DNA of 64,000 bases from Impatiens glandulifera (Eukaryota > Streptophyta > Magnoliopsida > Ericales > Balsaminaceae). The notes beneath the pieces were generated by a model that worked only from the letters and a program-made list of their open reading frames with translations, had not been told where the DNA came from and did no database searches. Positions within the stretch are counted from its first letter, which is position 1. Each line of letters opens with the position of its first letter. This document shows positions 23,756 to 34,796 of this stretch, piece after piece. The translations under genes and the position numbers were made by a program. The stretch is taken from NCBI RefSeq assembly GCF_907164915.1, contig NC_061867.1:37547338-37611337 (forward strand), in the 5' to 3' direction.

Positions 23756-24635
23756 CTTCCCTCAACCAAAACAAAACCAAGGATTAGAATCATAATCCCT
23801 CAATCCACTTCACACAAAATCTGCCATTAAAAATTTCATAGTTTTCTTAAAAATTTGTGTAAGGCCTTAAAGACCAGTTCTAGGTAATCATAAAGCTTCT
23901 AAAAGAGTTCAGGAGTGTTCTCAAACTCATTGTAAGCTTCCATTCACGTTGTAATTCAACTTATGAATTCAAATTTAAATTTTTACATTTTAGTTTGACT
24001 AGTTTTACAAATTGTTTGATTGTTCAATTTCTTGATTAAGAAACGATCCTTAGATCATTTGCAAGCTTTATGTCGAAACCAATTTGAATCAATCGATCTA
24101 AATCAAAAGTACACAAATTTGATTTAGAAAATTTTCAAAACGGGGTTTATATTCTTGAGTTATAGTGACCCAAAAACCTTTCTAGCACATTTTTAGGGGA
24201 GTTAGGAGTATATTTAGAGCAATTCTAAGTAATCTCGATCATGTTTGATCAAAAACCAATTTTTTTATAAAAATAAAATTTTAGTACTCGAGTTGGTTAA
24301 AACGAATAGGCAGTGTTCATGTTTTGGTTTTATATGACCATAACATGTATAAGGAAGTTGTTTGTAAACTCTCTATACACAATATAACCTTTAAAATCAA
24401 AAACCTGATTTTACTCAAGAACCGTTTAAATCGAATGGAACATCATCACGATCGAATGATGCATCGGGATGATATTATAAATGATCATGGAGACTAGACC
24501 AAGCTTCCCATACCCTCAGATCATATAATAGAGGCTCCAATCAAAATTATTGAACCTGTAGTTGGTGTTCTTAACGTATAACCAAGGAATTTAGTAGGGT
24601 TCGATTTCCGAAAAAATTGAACTCTCCTATGCATC

Positions 24636-24835
24636 CGACCGTGGAATTCTAGCCCCAACTGAGGAATTCAAGCACATGATCGAGGATCTTCCGCATTCGA
24701 CCGAAGGATCAGCGCGTGTGACCGAGAACTCCCTTGCCCATGACCGAAGAATCCTAGCCTCGAGCGAGGATCCCTCGCACCTGACCGAGAGTCTAACGCC
24801 CACGACCGAGGAGTTTTAGCCCTTGACTGAGAGGA
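24636..24835 (+). repeat. GACCGAG array inside LTR copy A
   Basis: About eight units of the form GACCGAGGA..., spaced 22-28 bases, for example CATGACCGAAGAATCCTAGCC. This is a shorter relative of the array at 18.4-19.2 kb and of the reversed one at 32.4-32.76 kb. Confidence 0.75.
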
Positions 24836-25315
24836 CTAATCCCTAGGGTCCCGTTTATTTTGAATTTTAGTTTTAGAAATTAGAAGACCCAATCAATTTT
24901 CCATAAGTTTGACAAAATAAAAAACATTTTCAAAATATTTTTAGAATATTTTCATAAATAATATTTTGTTGAAGGTCTTTTTGGTTTTATTTTTAGATTT
25001 TAATGCCTTAAATTGATATTTTTCAGGTACCTTCCTCGATAATCATTGACATCAATCGCATGTACAAACATTTAAATATTTTCCTACAATTTTAAATGAA
25101 AAAACATGTGCATGTTTAGAATTTGGAAAATAATTGGTCAATCTAAACGTACTAAAATCACTTTTTCAAAAGCCAAGATTGTATAAAGTAAAGACCTTTT
25201 TTACTAGGTACAAATGATATAGTGCGAAAACCCTTTTCCGGGTATCACCAAATATCAAACTCAAAAGAATCTCTTGTCAAATGTCTTTTTAAAAATGTTT
25301 TATTATATACATTTT

Positions 25316-25335
25316 ATTGATGACTCTTTCTTCAA
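25316..25335 (+). other. Possible primer binding site after LTR copy A
   Basis: TGATGACTCTTTCTTCAAAT follows the end of copy A and lines up with TGGCGACTTTATCTTCAAAT after copy C. A TGGCGACTC-type site is usual after LTRs of Tat/Ogre elements. It is degenerate here. Confidence 0.4.
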
Positions 25336-26101
25336 ATAGATCATATTTTAATTTTATTAATACATATTTCTTTTAATTAAACTATGAGCCATCTAGAGCT
25401 CATATTTAGTGGATGGTGGTTAATCATCCACTAAAATGGGTCAACCATGCAGTCCCTTGGGGTTGAGTTCATCCTCGTGTATCCCGTGTTGTGCCTGTGT
25501 AGTATGGTTGAAATTTTTTTCAGGGTCTTCATAGTGAGAGACTTCCTCCTAAGTTCGAGGACTAGTAGGATGGAGATTAATGGGAGTGTACTGGGTAGGA
25601 AATTGAGAGGAAGAAGACGTGTTTTGGGATGTATATGGTATTTGTTGATTAGATAAAAAAACTCGTGATTAGTGCGAGGTGTACCGCTACATGTTGCAAA
25701 GACCATTTTAGGTGTCGTTGTTTTCTCGACCATCTTCTGGAGGATAAAACGTCCAGTTTTCAGATCTCACTTTCTAGGGGTCGTATCGGCTTCTGTAGTC
25801 GTGGACTGTAGCGAAGAGAAAGAGGTGATGATTTGTAATTGTAAAATAAGTACAATGCAATGCATATGCATGTAAAATGAATCCCAAAGAATGAACATCT
25901 CCATGTGATTTAGAAGTTAAAAAATATATGAGTTATTTATACAAAACACCCGTTGAGTTTGTTACATGCGCATCTCTCTTGTTGACATTTACAAAGAGAG
26001 TCTAAATAGGAAAAAGTGATGAAAATGGTTGTAGGTTTTAAGTCCTACTATAGCGCGTTCGTACACTTGAAGCTTCTTCCTCTTCGTTCTTCATAACCTG
26101 C

Positions 26102-26971
26102 TCATATTCTTCGAGAATATCCGTCAAGTAATTCTCCGCTCCTTTGGGATTCCCATTTTGGAGGCGTTCTGCCACTTTTTCGTATATCCAACATAGGTCT
26201 TGTTGTCAATTGACATGTCGAGGGCGATGACATTTCCCGTATAAGGGGCATGAAGTCACAAACAAATTGTTTGAACAGGTCATGGGTGGAGTAGGAGGTG
26301 ATCCAATCCAAACCCATGAGTGTGATCATAGGTTCATCATCCATCATGTAAGCCAATATTCTTATGGGATACCATGGAAGTAATTCTTTGACTTCATCAT
26401 CATTGTTTATGAGAGGCTCATGTATGACCCTTCTCATTCTCCGATATTGCAGAGTAGGGGTTATGGTGCCATTGGGTGTTGTCGGTGGTAGGTGTCCAAG
26501 TTTATCATCCATCCATATGTATAGAACTAGAGGGGAATGTGTTTTGCTCACAGTGAAGGTTAAATATAATTCATTTAACCCCATTAGCGTTTCCGCTAAG
26601 ATGATTCCCAAGGGATCCTTATTTCCTCTACGGAGGTGGTAGGAGACTTCTAGGATTTTAGAGGATGGTTTTTTATCCACCGCAGCCAAGAAGAATTGAG
26701 CTAGTAAGATTGTTACTATCATCATCGATGAGCCCAAGGTTAGAGGCACTTCTCCCTTCCTGACTTCCATTTTTGTCCATTTTTGGAAGTCAATATAGGC
26801 TTTCTTGAGGATAGTGTTGGATGTTTTTTTTGTGTATTTGTACTCCTCTTTCAGTGTCTTTCTCAAGGACATTGATTCTATAAAGGGTTTAAGATGTATA
26901 ATGTTTTTGTTGTCCATCATCAAGATTGCCTTCAACTCTTCTATGGTTGGGTACATCTGCCTATCTCTCAT
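26102..26971 (-). CDS. Gag-like ORF of a Tat/Ogre-type element (DUF7745-like)
   Basis: A 289-residue ORF starts at ATG 26971 (MRDRQMYPTIEELKAILMMD). It resembles the plant-retroelement domain catalogued as DUF7745: a YPTIEEL start, a middle with PLGIILAETLMGLNELY, and THSPLVLYIWMDDKLGHL. That similarity is from memory. It lies downstream, on the minus strand, of LTR copy B and its primer-like site, so it is best read as the first ORF of that element. The remaining pol is absent. A further open stretch on the same strand (25733-25431) may continue it but has no recognised motif. It may be intact as an ORF though the element is not. Confidence 0.5.
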   Translation of the reverse strand: MRDRQMYPTIEELKAILMMDNKNIIHLKPFIESMSLRKTLKEEYKYTKKTSNTILKKAYIDFQKWTKMEVRKGEVPLTLGSSMMIVTILLAQFFLAAVDKKPSSKILEVSYHLRRGNKDPLGIILAETLMGLNELYLTFTVSKTHSPLVLYIWMDDKLGHLPPTTPNGTITPTLQYRRMRRVIHEPLINNDDEVKELLPWYPIRILAYMMDDEPMITLMGLDWITSYSTHDLFKQFVCDFMPLIREMSSPSTCQLTTRPMLDIRKSGRTPPKWESQRSGELLDGYSRRI

Positions 26972-27790
26972 TAAGTAAACCCGGCCAGCAAGGCTTCACC
27001 TCATCTATATTTTCATCATGAAGGTTTTGTTTATTTTGATGTTGATAAACCTTACTACGGGGGTTAGTCCATAAATATCGTGGTTCCACTCGTTATGGTT
27101 GAAATTGTTGATCCAATGGATCAGGGCGATATCACTTAGCATGGATATCGTCTAAGATTGGAAGTTCAAATTTTTTTACAAAAATGTGTTTATTTTGAAG
27201 AGGAAACATTCTTGAGATGTTCATTTAGACTATAAATGCATACACATAATACAAATATAGCAATCACATAAGAGTGTAGTGACTATGTTTAGTTATTTGG
27301 GCACGACAAACAACCAGTTTGGAGAGAGTATCTAGGTTTTTTATACCAAAGGGAATCATAAGAGAGTATTATTTACCGATAGTGGATGGGATAAACCACA
27401 GCCATAAACTAATGAATATCAACTCAATCGGAGATTTTCCTCTACCTCCACAATTCCTACGTCCTATTGGACGACTCATCGCCAAAGGGGGCGGAGGTCG
27501 ATCCCATGCATTCTAGTTTTTTCTCTTGAACATCACTCATTTTATAACAAGTTGTTATTCTTCATCGATAATCTTTGCACATAATTTTTAGAAGTACCTA
27601 CTCCAATCACGTACTTCTTAAAGCAATATTAAGGTTATCTACTCTTTGTATGTCTAGGCATTTATTAGGATAAAACCTATATATCCCTTAGGTATTGTAC
27701 CCTTTTGGGATATGCCTATTAAGTTGAAAACGTAATACAAACGTTTTTTCAAAAGTCAAGTTTATGTTTTTGAGTTAAACAATTTAATCT

Positions 27791-27806
27791 TCAGTAGAGT
27801 CGCTAG
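27791..27806 (-). other. Possible primer binding site after LTR copy B
   Basis: On the minus strand TAGCGACTCTACTGA follows the end of copy B and resembles the TGGCGACTCTGCTGG type of primer site in Tat/Ogre elements. Confidence 0.45.
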
Positions 27807-29258
27807 AAACAGTAACTCCAAAAAAATCCTTGTTCCAAAAGCTTGAAATTTGAGAAGTTTTGACATCGATTTGTGTGTTAGAAGTCTTTTTAAATAAAAC
27901 ATTATTCAAAAGATTTATAACTATATATCCTAAAATTTTGAAATTAATTATAATAAACTAGGGTTTGGATGCGGAGTCGTATACAAACCGCGTGTCGACC
28001 TAACGACATATAGGGTTTGGTTTCCTAATAACAATTAGGATTTTAAAACAGGATTGTGTACGAATGATCTCATGTACCTATCGACATATAGGATTTAAGG
28101 TACATAAATACAATTAGGGTTTTTTGCGGAATCGTGTATAAACTATCTATTGCACCTATAAGCAGATATGGTTTTAGTACCTATGGACAATTAGGGTTTG
28201 AAAACGAGATTGTGTACGAACAATCACATGTACCTATCGACAAATATGATTTAGGATAACTAAATATAATTAGGGTTTTTAAACGGAATCATGTACGAAC
28301 AATTTCAAGTATCTATCAACAAATAGAGTTTAGGGTACTTAAATATAATTAGAGTTTTGAAACTGGATCATGTACGAACGATCTCACATACCTATGAACA
28401 AATAGGGTTTATGATACCTAAATACAGTTAGGATTTTGAAACGGGATCGTGTACGAACGATCTCACGACCAATCAACATATATGATTTTGGAGACTCGAT
28501 TTGCTTATTTATTTTTGTAGTATCGGCCTTGGCTCTTTGCTTTACAAGGGGATATCTCAACAAAATCTTTTTCCCCCCTTTCTTTTTCCAAAATGACTTT
28601 CACAATTGATTAAAACCAGTTGGTAGTCTTACGATCTTATTTATGGACAAATAACTCATGTTTTTGGATAGAGGAACATTTTGTGTTCCCCAGTTCCAGC
28701 GGGCGACGTGGATGAGTGTTGGGAGTTGAATGAAAATCCAACGCTCATACGAAGGTTGTGGCTTCTGGTGCAACACTTCTTCCAAGTTTCGGCCGCATCG
28801 GATCACACTCCACTTTTCAACTTAAAGGCTCGTTTAAAATTGTTTTTTTTTCATCATTTTGACTTTGTTTTAATCTTAAAAATACACAAAATATTTTTAA
28901 CAAATATGATATATATTTTGTCAATTATTTTATTTTTTTTTACATATTTTTGAATTTAATAAATAATTTATTTCAGATAAAATGGATACAACATTTATTC
29001 TAAATTATTTATTTTAATTTCTTTTTATTTTTCTAAAATTAATTTGGGATAAAATGAGTAAAACATTTATTCCAAATTGTTTTATTTATTTTGTTCAGCC
29101 ATTATCTTTTAATTAATTATGATTTATTATTACAATAATTAACCTAATTAATTATTTCAATTGTATTTTGACCTTAATTTTAATTATTTTAATTTTATTT
29201 ATTCAAAATAATTATTTTAAAATTTATAAATTAGATATATAAAATTTTAGTGCTTACA
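27807..29258 (-). repeat. LTR-like module, copy B (reversed)
   Basis: The minus-strand start TGTAAGCACTAAAAT and the next 600 bases match copy C (TGTAAGCATTAAAAA at 34536). Shared features are repeated AAATAATTTGGxxTAAATG words and a GGATTTTCATTxxAACTCxC block before the array. In place of the GACCGA array this copy holds seven 79-bp units (27957-28497). It is shorter than A and C because the middle part is missing. Confidence 0.65.
27957..28497 (+). repeat. Seven-copy 79-bp tandem array
   Basis: Units open with TAGGGTTTTGAAACGGGATC, continue GTGTACGAACGATCTCA, and close with ACAAATAGGGTTTAGGATAC-like and CTAAATACAAT-like words. Starts fall near 27957, 28036, 28115, 28192, 28271, 28350 and 28429. 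The first and third copies are the most diverged. Confidence 0.88.
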
Positions 29259-29904
29259 ATGTTGTAGATTTTAACCCTACTAAAATCGAGATAATGACCC
29301 CTCCGAAATAGAAATGTTACATCTCAAAAGCTCAATCTCACAATTAATAATAAAATAAAAGTTGACCTGAGGCATAACTATCATAGTCTAAAACACAGGC
29401 AGTCCCTGATCATAATATATAGGGATTACTAATAATATAAAATAAAAGAGATGAGATTTGGTTGTTTATGAATTAAAATGAACTATGTTGTTTTTATTTA
29501 AAATGAAAGAAAAAACTTGAGTTGCCTTACTTAGTATTTTATGATTTATATACTTTTAGATAATAGTTTTAGTAAATGTGTGATATTATTTTTATGGTTG
29601 AATGAATTTATATTTTTAAATTATCTATTTTATTGAGTTGGTTTTTACAAAATTAAATAGTTTTTTTTAAAAGAATTAATATAAAATAAATAATAGTCAA
29701 ATATAATAATATATACAAGATATATTTTTTCTAATAACGAGGTATTATATATAATTCAATATTTTTATTAAAAAAAATGTCTTAGATATGAAAAATTATA
29801 TTTCAACTATCAGATAATAAGTTAATTATTCACTAAATATGCAAGTTTATTTTTTGAAAAAAAAAAGTTCATATGTACTTGTAGAAGAAGCCCATTCAAA
29901 CGAG

Positions 29905-30765
29905 TCACGTATGTACTAATAAAATATCATTTAAATATACTTAATATAAAAATAGGTTTATTTAACTTCTTTTAATAAATCATAATTAATTTTATTTTTT
30001 AATTTATATATTTATTTATTTATTAATTAAATATTAATATATTTTCTATCTCATCCTTTTTATTAATTAAACTATTTAAATTTATTTTATTCTTAAAATT
30101 TTTATTATTTTTATATTAATTTATTGTTTTATATCAAATTTTATTTCTCTTATTCTTTGAAATTATTTTTGAAGAAATTTTAACAGTTTATTCATAAATT
30201 TTGTTCTACTATAATTTATTATATAATTTAATATAAATAATAAATTAATAATTTTTTATTTAATTTTTGATTCATGACTTATAGTAACAGTAAATAATAT
30301 TATAGCGAGTTACGTCTAAGTGTTTTTTTTTTCTAATAATCAAATATTAGACAAAATAATATTCTTTACTACTATAAGTCATGATTCAAAATTTAAATAA
30401 AAATTTAAATAAAAATTTATTAATATAATTTTTGTTCATATTAAATTAAATAAGAAAGAAATTCTTCACAAAAATATTCTAATAAAACAAAATTCATAAA
30501 TAAGTTGTTAAAATTTATTCAATGCGAATTTAAGAAATAAGAAAAAAAAAATGATAAAAAAATTGAAATAAATGAAAGAAAAATTAATATATAAATAATA
30601 AAAATTTAGGATTGAAATTAATTTAAACGGTTTAATTAATGGAAAAGAAGGAGAGAAAAAATATATAAATATTTTACTAATAAATATAAAAAATAAAATT
30701 AATTATAGTTTACTAATAAGTTAAAATATGTATATATAAATAATATTTTATTAATATATACGTCT
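29905..30765. repeat. Long foldback: inverted repeat with arms of about 390 bp
   Basis: The left arm (about 29905-30287) and right arm (about 30369-30765) are reverse complements with many scattered differences. At the loop side TGATTCATGACTTATAGTA (near 30269) faces TACTATAAGTCATGATTCA (near 30370). At the outer ends ACGTATGTACTAATAAAAT faces ATTTTATTAATATATACGT. The spacer is about 80 bases. There is no ORF. It looks like a foldback transposon or MITE nested in the internal part of the reversed LTR element. Confidence 0.75.
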
Positions 30766-31814
30766 AAATAGTTAAGTAGATAAGTGAGATTTTTGTCCAT
30801 AATTTTTTTTATATATAAATAACATTTAGAAAAGTAAAATTGTTGACAAATCCCATTATATTTGTCTTTTAAAGTAAAATAAGACTACATATAATAGGAA
30901 ATATGTAATGTCATTCCGTAATTCAATTTTATTGTCAATTTACATTTATTTATTTATTTTATAAAATGTTAATTTTATGTAACTTTTAATTAATGGTATA
31001 TTGTATTTTGTTTAGTATATTTGTCCAATCTTAAGTGTATAATATATTTTATCGAAATTATTTTATGTTAATGCATTATAATTTTTAACGACAACAATCG
31101 TAACATTAGTTCAAAACTTTAATTATAATTTATTTATTATAAAATAATGAAATTAAGTTTCATACATCATATTGATTGGTGTTCCAATTCAAGAAGTTAT
31201 AATATATTTAGATGTAAATTTAAAATAATAATATTTAGATACAAATATAAAAATAAAAAACAAAAATTCCCTATGAGGTTATGAACTTATACTTAATAAT
31301 ATTTTACAAAAATGATTGAATAATTGTTTAAAATTATAAAATTTTCATATAAATAGTACTATAATATGTCAACAATTAATTTATTAAACCAAAATAATTT
31401 GAGTAATTTTTACTTATTTATTAAAAGTAGTTTAAATTGTATATAAATAAAGTTTTCAATTTCATTTCACATTATTGAAGATAAAGGAACCTAATAAACA
31501 TAATTTATAATTAAGTGAAAATAAATCAAAATAATTTATAAATATGTGACCATGTGAAACCTTTCGTGGGTCAAATTGTTCTAGATTCGATAATTTTAAC
31601 TTGGTTTGCATGTGTATTGTTTTAAAATAAAATATTATATTAAAATATTTTGACAATTCATATTAGCTTTTATGAAATTAATTATAAAAATAAATATTTT
31701 TTTCAAATTTAAATAATTTAGGAATATGTGATAATCAAATAACAATTTGATTTTTTATAAAATTAATTGTTTAAATTAATTAAACATAATTAATTTAAAA
31801 GATTTATTTGAAGA

Positions 31815-31829
31815 TAAAGTCGCCAATTA
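31815..31829 (-). other. Possible primer binding site after LTR copy C
   Basis: On the minus strand ATTGGCGACTTTATC directly follows the copy C end. It matches the first part of the TGGCGACTC primer site typical of Tat/Ogre elements. Confidence 0.5.
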
Positions 31830-34536
31830 TTTTTCGAATAATCAATAAAAAAAAGTGTGCGTAAATAAACGTATTTTTCACTTGAGTTTTGTTTTGGTTC
31901 AAAGTTTGGTGATACTCGGGAAAGGGCTTTCGCGCTTCATTATTCGTACCCGTTTTAAAAACGGTCTCTACTTATTCTCTACTTATAAACTTGGATTTTA
32001 AAAATTAATTATATAATGTTTGATTTTTAACCGATTATTCTTCTTGTCCTAGTCATGTTTCTAGGTTTTAGCGCTATTTAAAATATCGTAATAACAATAT
32101 TTAAATACTGGTACATGTTGTTGATGACAACTAGGGAGGAAAATACTTGAAGATCAGTCATTTAAAGGCAATAAAGTTTAAACATAAATCCCAAACAAGC
32201 CTTTGTCAAAATATGTTTTTTGTGAAAAAATATCCCAAGAATATTTTGAAATCATTTTTTGATCTCATGGGATTTTTAGAAATGGTTTTATGTTCCAAAA
32301 TTAAAAAAAATGTATTTTGAAAAGAGGAACTAAACAGGTCTTATGACCGGAGGTTTAGTTCTTGGGTTTGTTTTTCTCGGTCGGGGTTCGGGACCTTCGG
32401 TCGGACCCATCAATTCGGGCCAAGAAGCCTCGATCGAGGTGCTAAGGACTCTCGGTCCTTAGCTGGGTTTATCGGCCATAGTGTAAAAATTATCGGTCAT
32501 GATCTAACCCTAGGCTAACTTTATCGGTCTTAGGTTCGGGAATTCTTGGTCAGGGTCGAGTTTCCTCGGTCCTAGATTAGACCTCTCGGTAATGGAGGTA
32601 AAATCATCATTCGAACCTCTCGATCCTAGGTGAAGAACACCGGTCAGACCTATCGGTCCTGTCGAAATTCTTAGTTAGACCTCTCGGTCTTGAGTTTAGA
32701 TTTTTCGGTTGGAACTCTCGGTCCTAGGTTGGACCTATCGGTCATTAAGAACATCTAAATTGCAGGTTTTGTAATTTTGATGAGTGCTTGGATTCTTCAA
32801 TTCAAAGGTCTGAGTAGCTTCATAAAGCTCTTAGTAACATTTAGAATATTATCCTAATGTATCAATCAACTTGGATGGTGATCAATTTGTTTAAACCAGT
32901 TTGTGACCAAAATTAGTTTGTTTTGTTTTAAAACTGTTTTGAAGTTAAAGGATTTATTCAATAGTTTTATTATGCTTCATATACTTGATTGGTAGCAAAA
33001 CATAAACACTAGATCTTCATCAATTCAAGAACTCAAAATTTTCAATTAATTTGAAAGTTTTGATTTTTATCAAACATGATTGGAATGGATCAAACATAAT
33101 CCAAATAGTTGTCCAACATCATTACAATCATGTTGGGAAGCTTTCTAGGTTGTGATCCCTGAGGATTAACCCAAGAACAACAAACCCAATTTTTTAATTT
33201 TTCAAATTCAAATTTGGGTTTTTCTATTTAAGGTTGATTGATTGATTCTAACCTAAATAGAAAGCTTGGAAATGATTCTAGGACTGATTTTTAGTCCTAA
33301 AATTCAACAATCAAACATTAAACAAACTTGTGCAATTTGAAATATAAAAATTTCAAATTCAAATTGGAAGTATGAATTAAAGGGTCGTTGGAATCTTACC
33401 AATAATTGGAGAACACTCCTAAGACTTTAAGGAAGCTTTTGGGATGCTCGGGTCCAAGCTTTAAGGTCTTATGCAAAGATTTTAAAAAATCCAAAAGCTT
33501 GAAGCTTTAATGGCAGATTTATGAACTTCTTCGATTTAAAGTTGGAGGGTGGATCTCATGGCTTCGAATTTGTTCAAGGAGGATATTTATAGCCTCCCGA
33601 AGTTGTTTGGATAGCTCAAGTGGATCGATTTAGTTAGAAACACTCAATGGTGTTTTGGATGTTCTTGGATCAATTGATCGGAATAGAGATGAGTCATCCC
33701 TATTGATGTAGGAGAAATGATCACTGAAGTAGGGTGATTATCTCATCTTTTGAATCAGCCAAAATAGTTGACTATGGAGAAAGTTTCATCTTTGAAAAAT
33801 CAAAGATGGATTTGTTCTTATCCCTCCGACGATTGCGAGGAAGAAGACAATCGAGGTTTAAAATGGCGTCGTTTCGGGCGAGAACACGGACGCAGAGCGG
33901 TCCGTTAGTGTTATGTCGCATTTCATCTATGTCTCAGTTCATCGTCTGTTTCGCGTATGCGTGTGCCTTTGGCTGCAGCGGGCTACGCGGGCGCATTAGG
34001 AGCTTTCGATGAAAATCCAGTGCTCATCCAGCAGGCGTGGTTTTAGTTGTAGTCTTCCTTTCGGATTTCGGTTATACCGGATTATGATTTTATTTTTATT
34101 TTAAAATCTTAAGGGTTTGTTTGAAATTGATTTCTCTATCACCCTCTTGCCTTTAATTTTAATCTTTTTAAATATACAAAATATTAAAATAAAATTACAA
34201 ATATTTTACTAATGTATTTAATTTTTGTATATTTTAGGGTTAAATAAATAATTTTTGAGATGAAATGAGTACCACATTTCATCCTAAATTATTTATTTTT
34301 GATCTTTTAATTTTTCTAAAATTATTTTAAGTTAAAATGAGTACAACATTTACCCCAAATTATTTTATTTTTTGTTTTGACAATTACCCTTAATTAATTA
34401 ATTTAATTATTATAATAATTAATTATTTAATTAGGTTTTGGTAATGTGATTAATTATTTTAATTTTATTTATTTAAAACATTATTAAATAATTATTTTAT
34501 TATTATAAATTAGGGGTAAGATTTTTAATGCTTACA
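31830..34536 (-). repeat. LTR-like module, copy C (reversed)
   Basis: On the minus strand it starts TGTAAGCATTAAAAATC at 34536. It contains a TATA box (near 33584-33591), a GACCGA array (32338-32760), CCCGAGTATCACCAAACTTTG near the end, and is followed by TTGGCGACTTTATCTTC. It is the most complete of the three copies, about 2.7 kb. The internal open frame 33734-34012 on the plus strand is not a gene, since its sequence is shared as non-coding DNA with copy A. Confidence 0.7.
32338..32760 (-). repeat. GACCGA array inside LTR copy C
   Basis: About eighteen TCGGTC or near words on the plus strand, spaced 20-30 bases (for example CCTATCGGTCCTGTCG), give GACCGA on the minus strand. The orientation agrees with that of the LTR copy. 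Confidence 0.75.
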
Positions 34537-34796
34537 AAATATAAAACTTAAAAGTAATTAATAATATCAAATTAGTAAACCCTCTAGTAATATAATAACT
34601 TTCTTTAAAATAAGAATAATTAATTAGGAACACGAATGTCTCTAACCAAAATTATCTTGAACAAAAACAAATTCTTTAACATTTTATTTCAATATATTTT
34701 TATTTTAAATAGTATTAAAGTAAAAATAATATATATTAATTATTTTGTGTAATTGAGTTAATAATTTTATATTTGATTATAACTCAAGATTATTTT

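Larger units (their letters stand above)
22887..25316 (+). repeat. LTR-like module, copy A (forward)
   Basis: The copy aligns by eye with the reverse complement of 31830-34536. Shared blocks are AATAAATTCAAAATAATTAxAATTAAGG at the start, TTTGATTTTTCAAAGATG (about 23530), TGATCATTTC (about 23610), a TATA box (TATAAATAG, 23747-23755), a GACCGAGG array, and CCCTTTTCCGGGTATCACCAAA near the end. A primer-site-like TGATGACTC follows. It resembles the very long LTR of a Tat/Ogre-type gypsy element. Boundaries are approximate. Confidence 0.65.
29259..31829. other. AT-rich region between LTR copies B and C
   Basis: If B and C belong to one minus-strand element, this 2.6 kb would be its internal region. 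Apart from the foldback it shows no gag, pol or other ORF. Confidence 0.4.

Noticed and set aside
33734..34012. ORF inside LTR copy C
   Set aside because: It is antisense to the LTR and shared as non-coding sequence with copy A.
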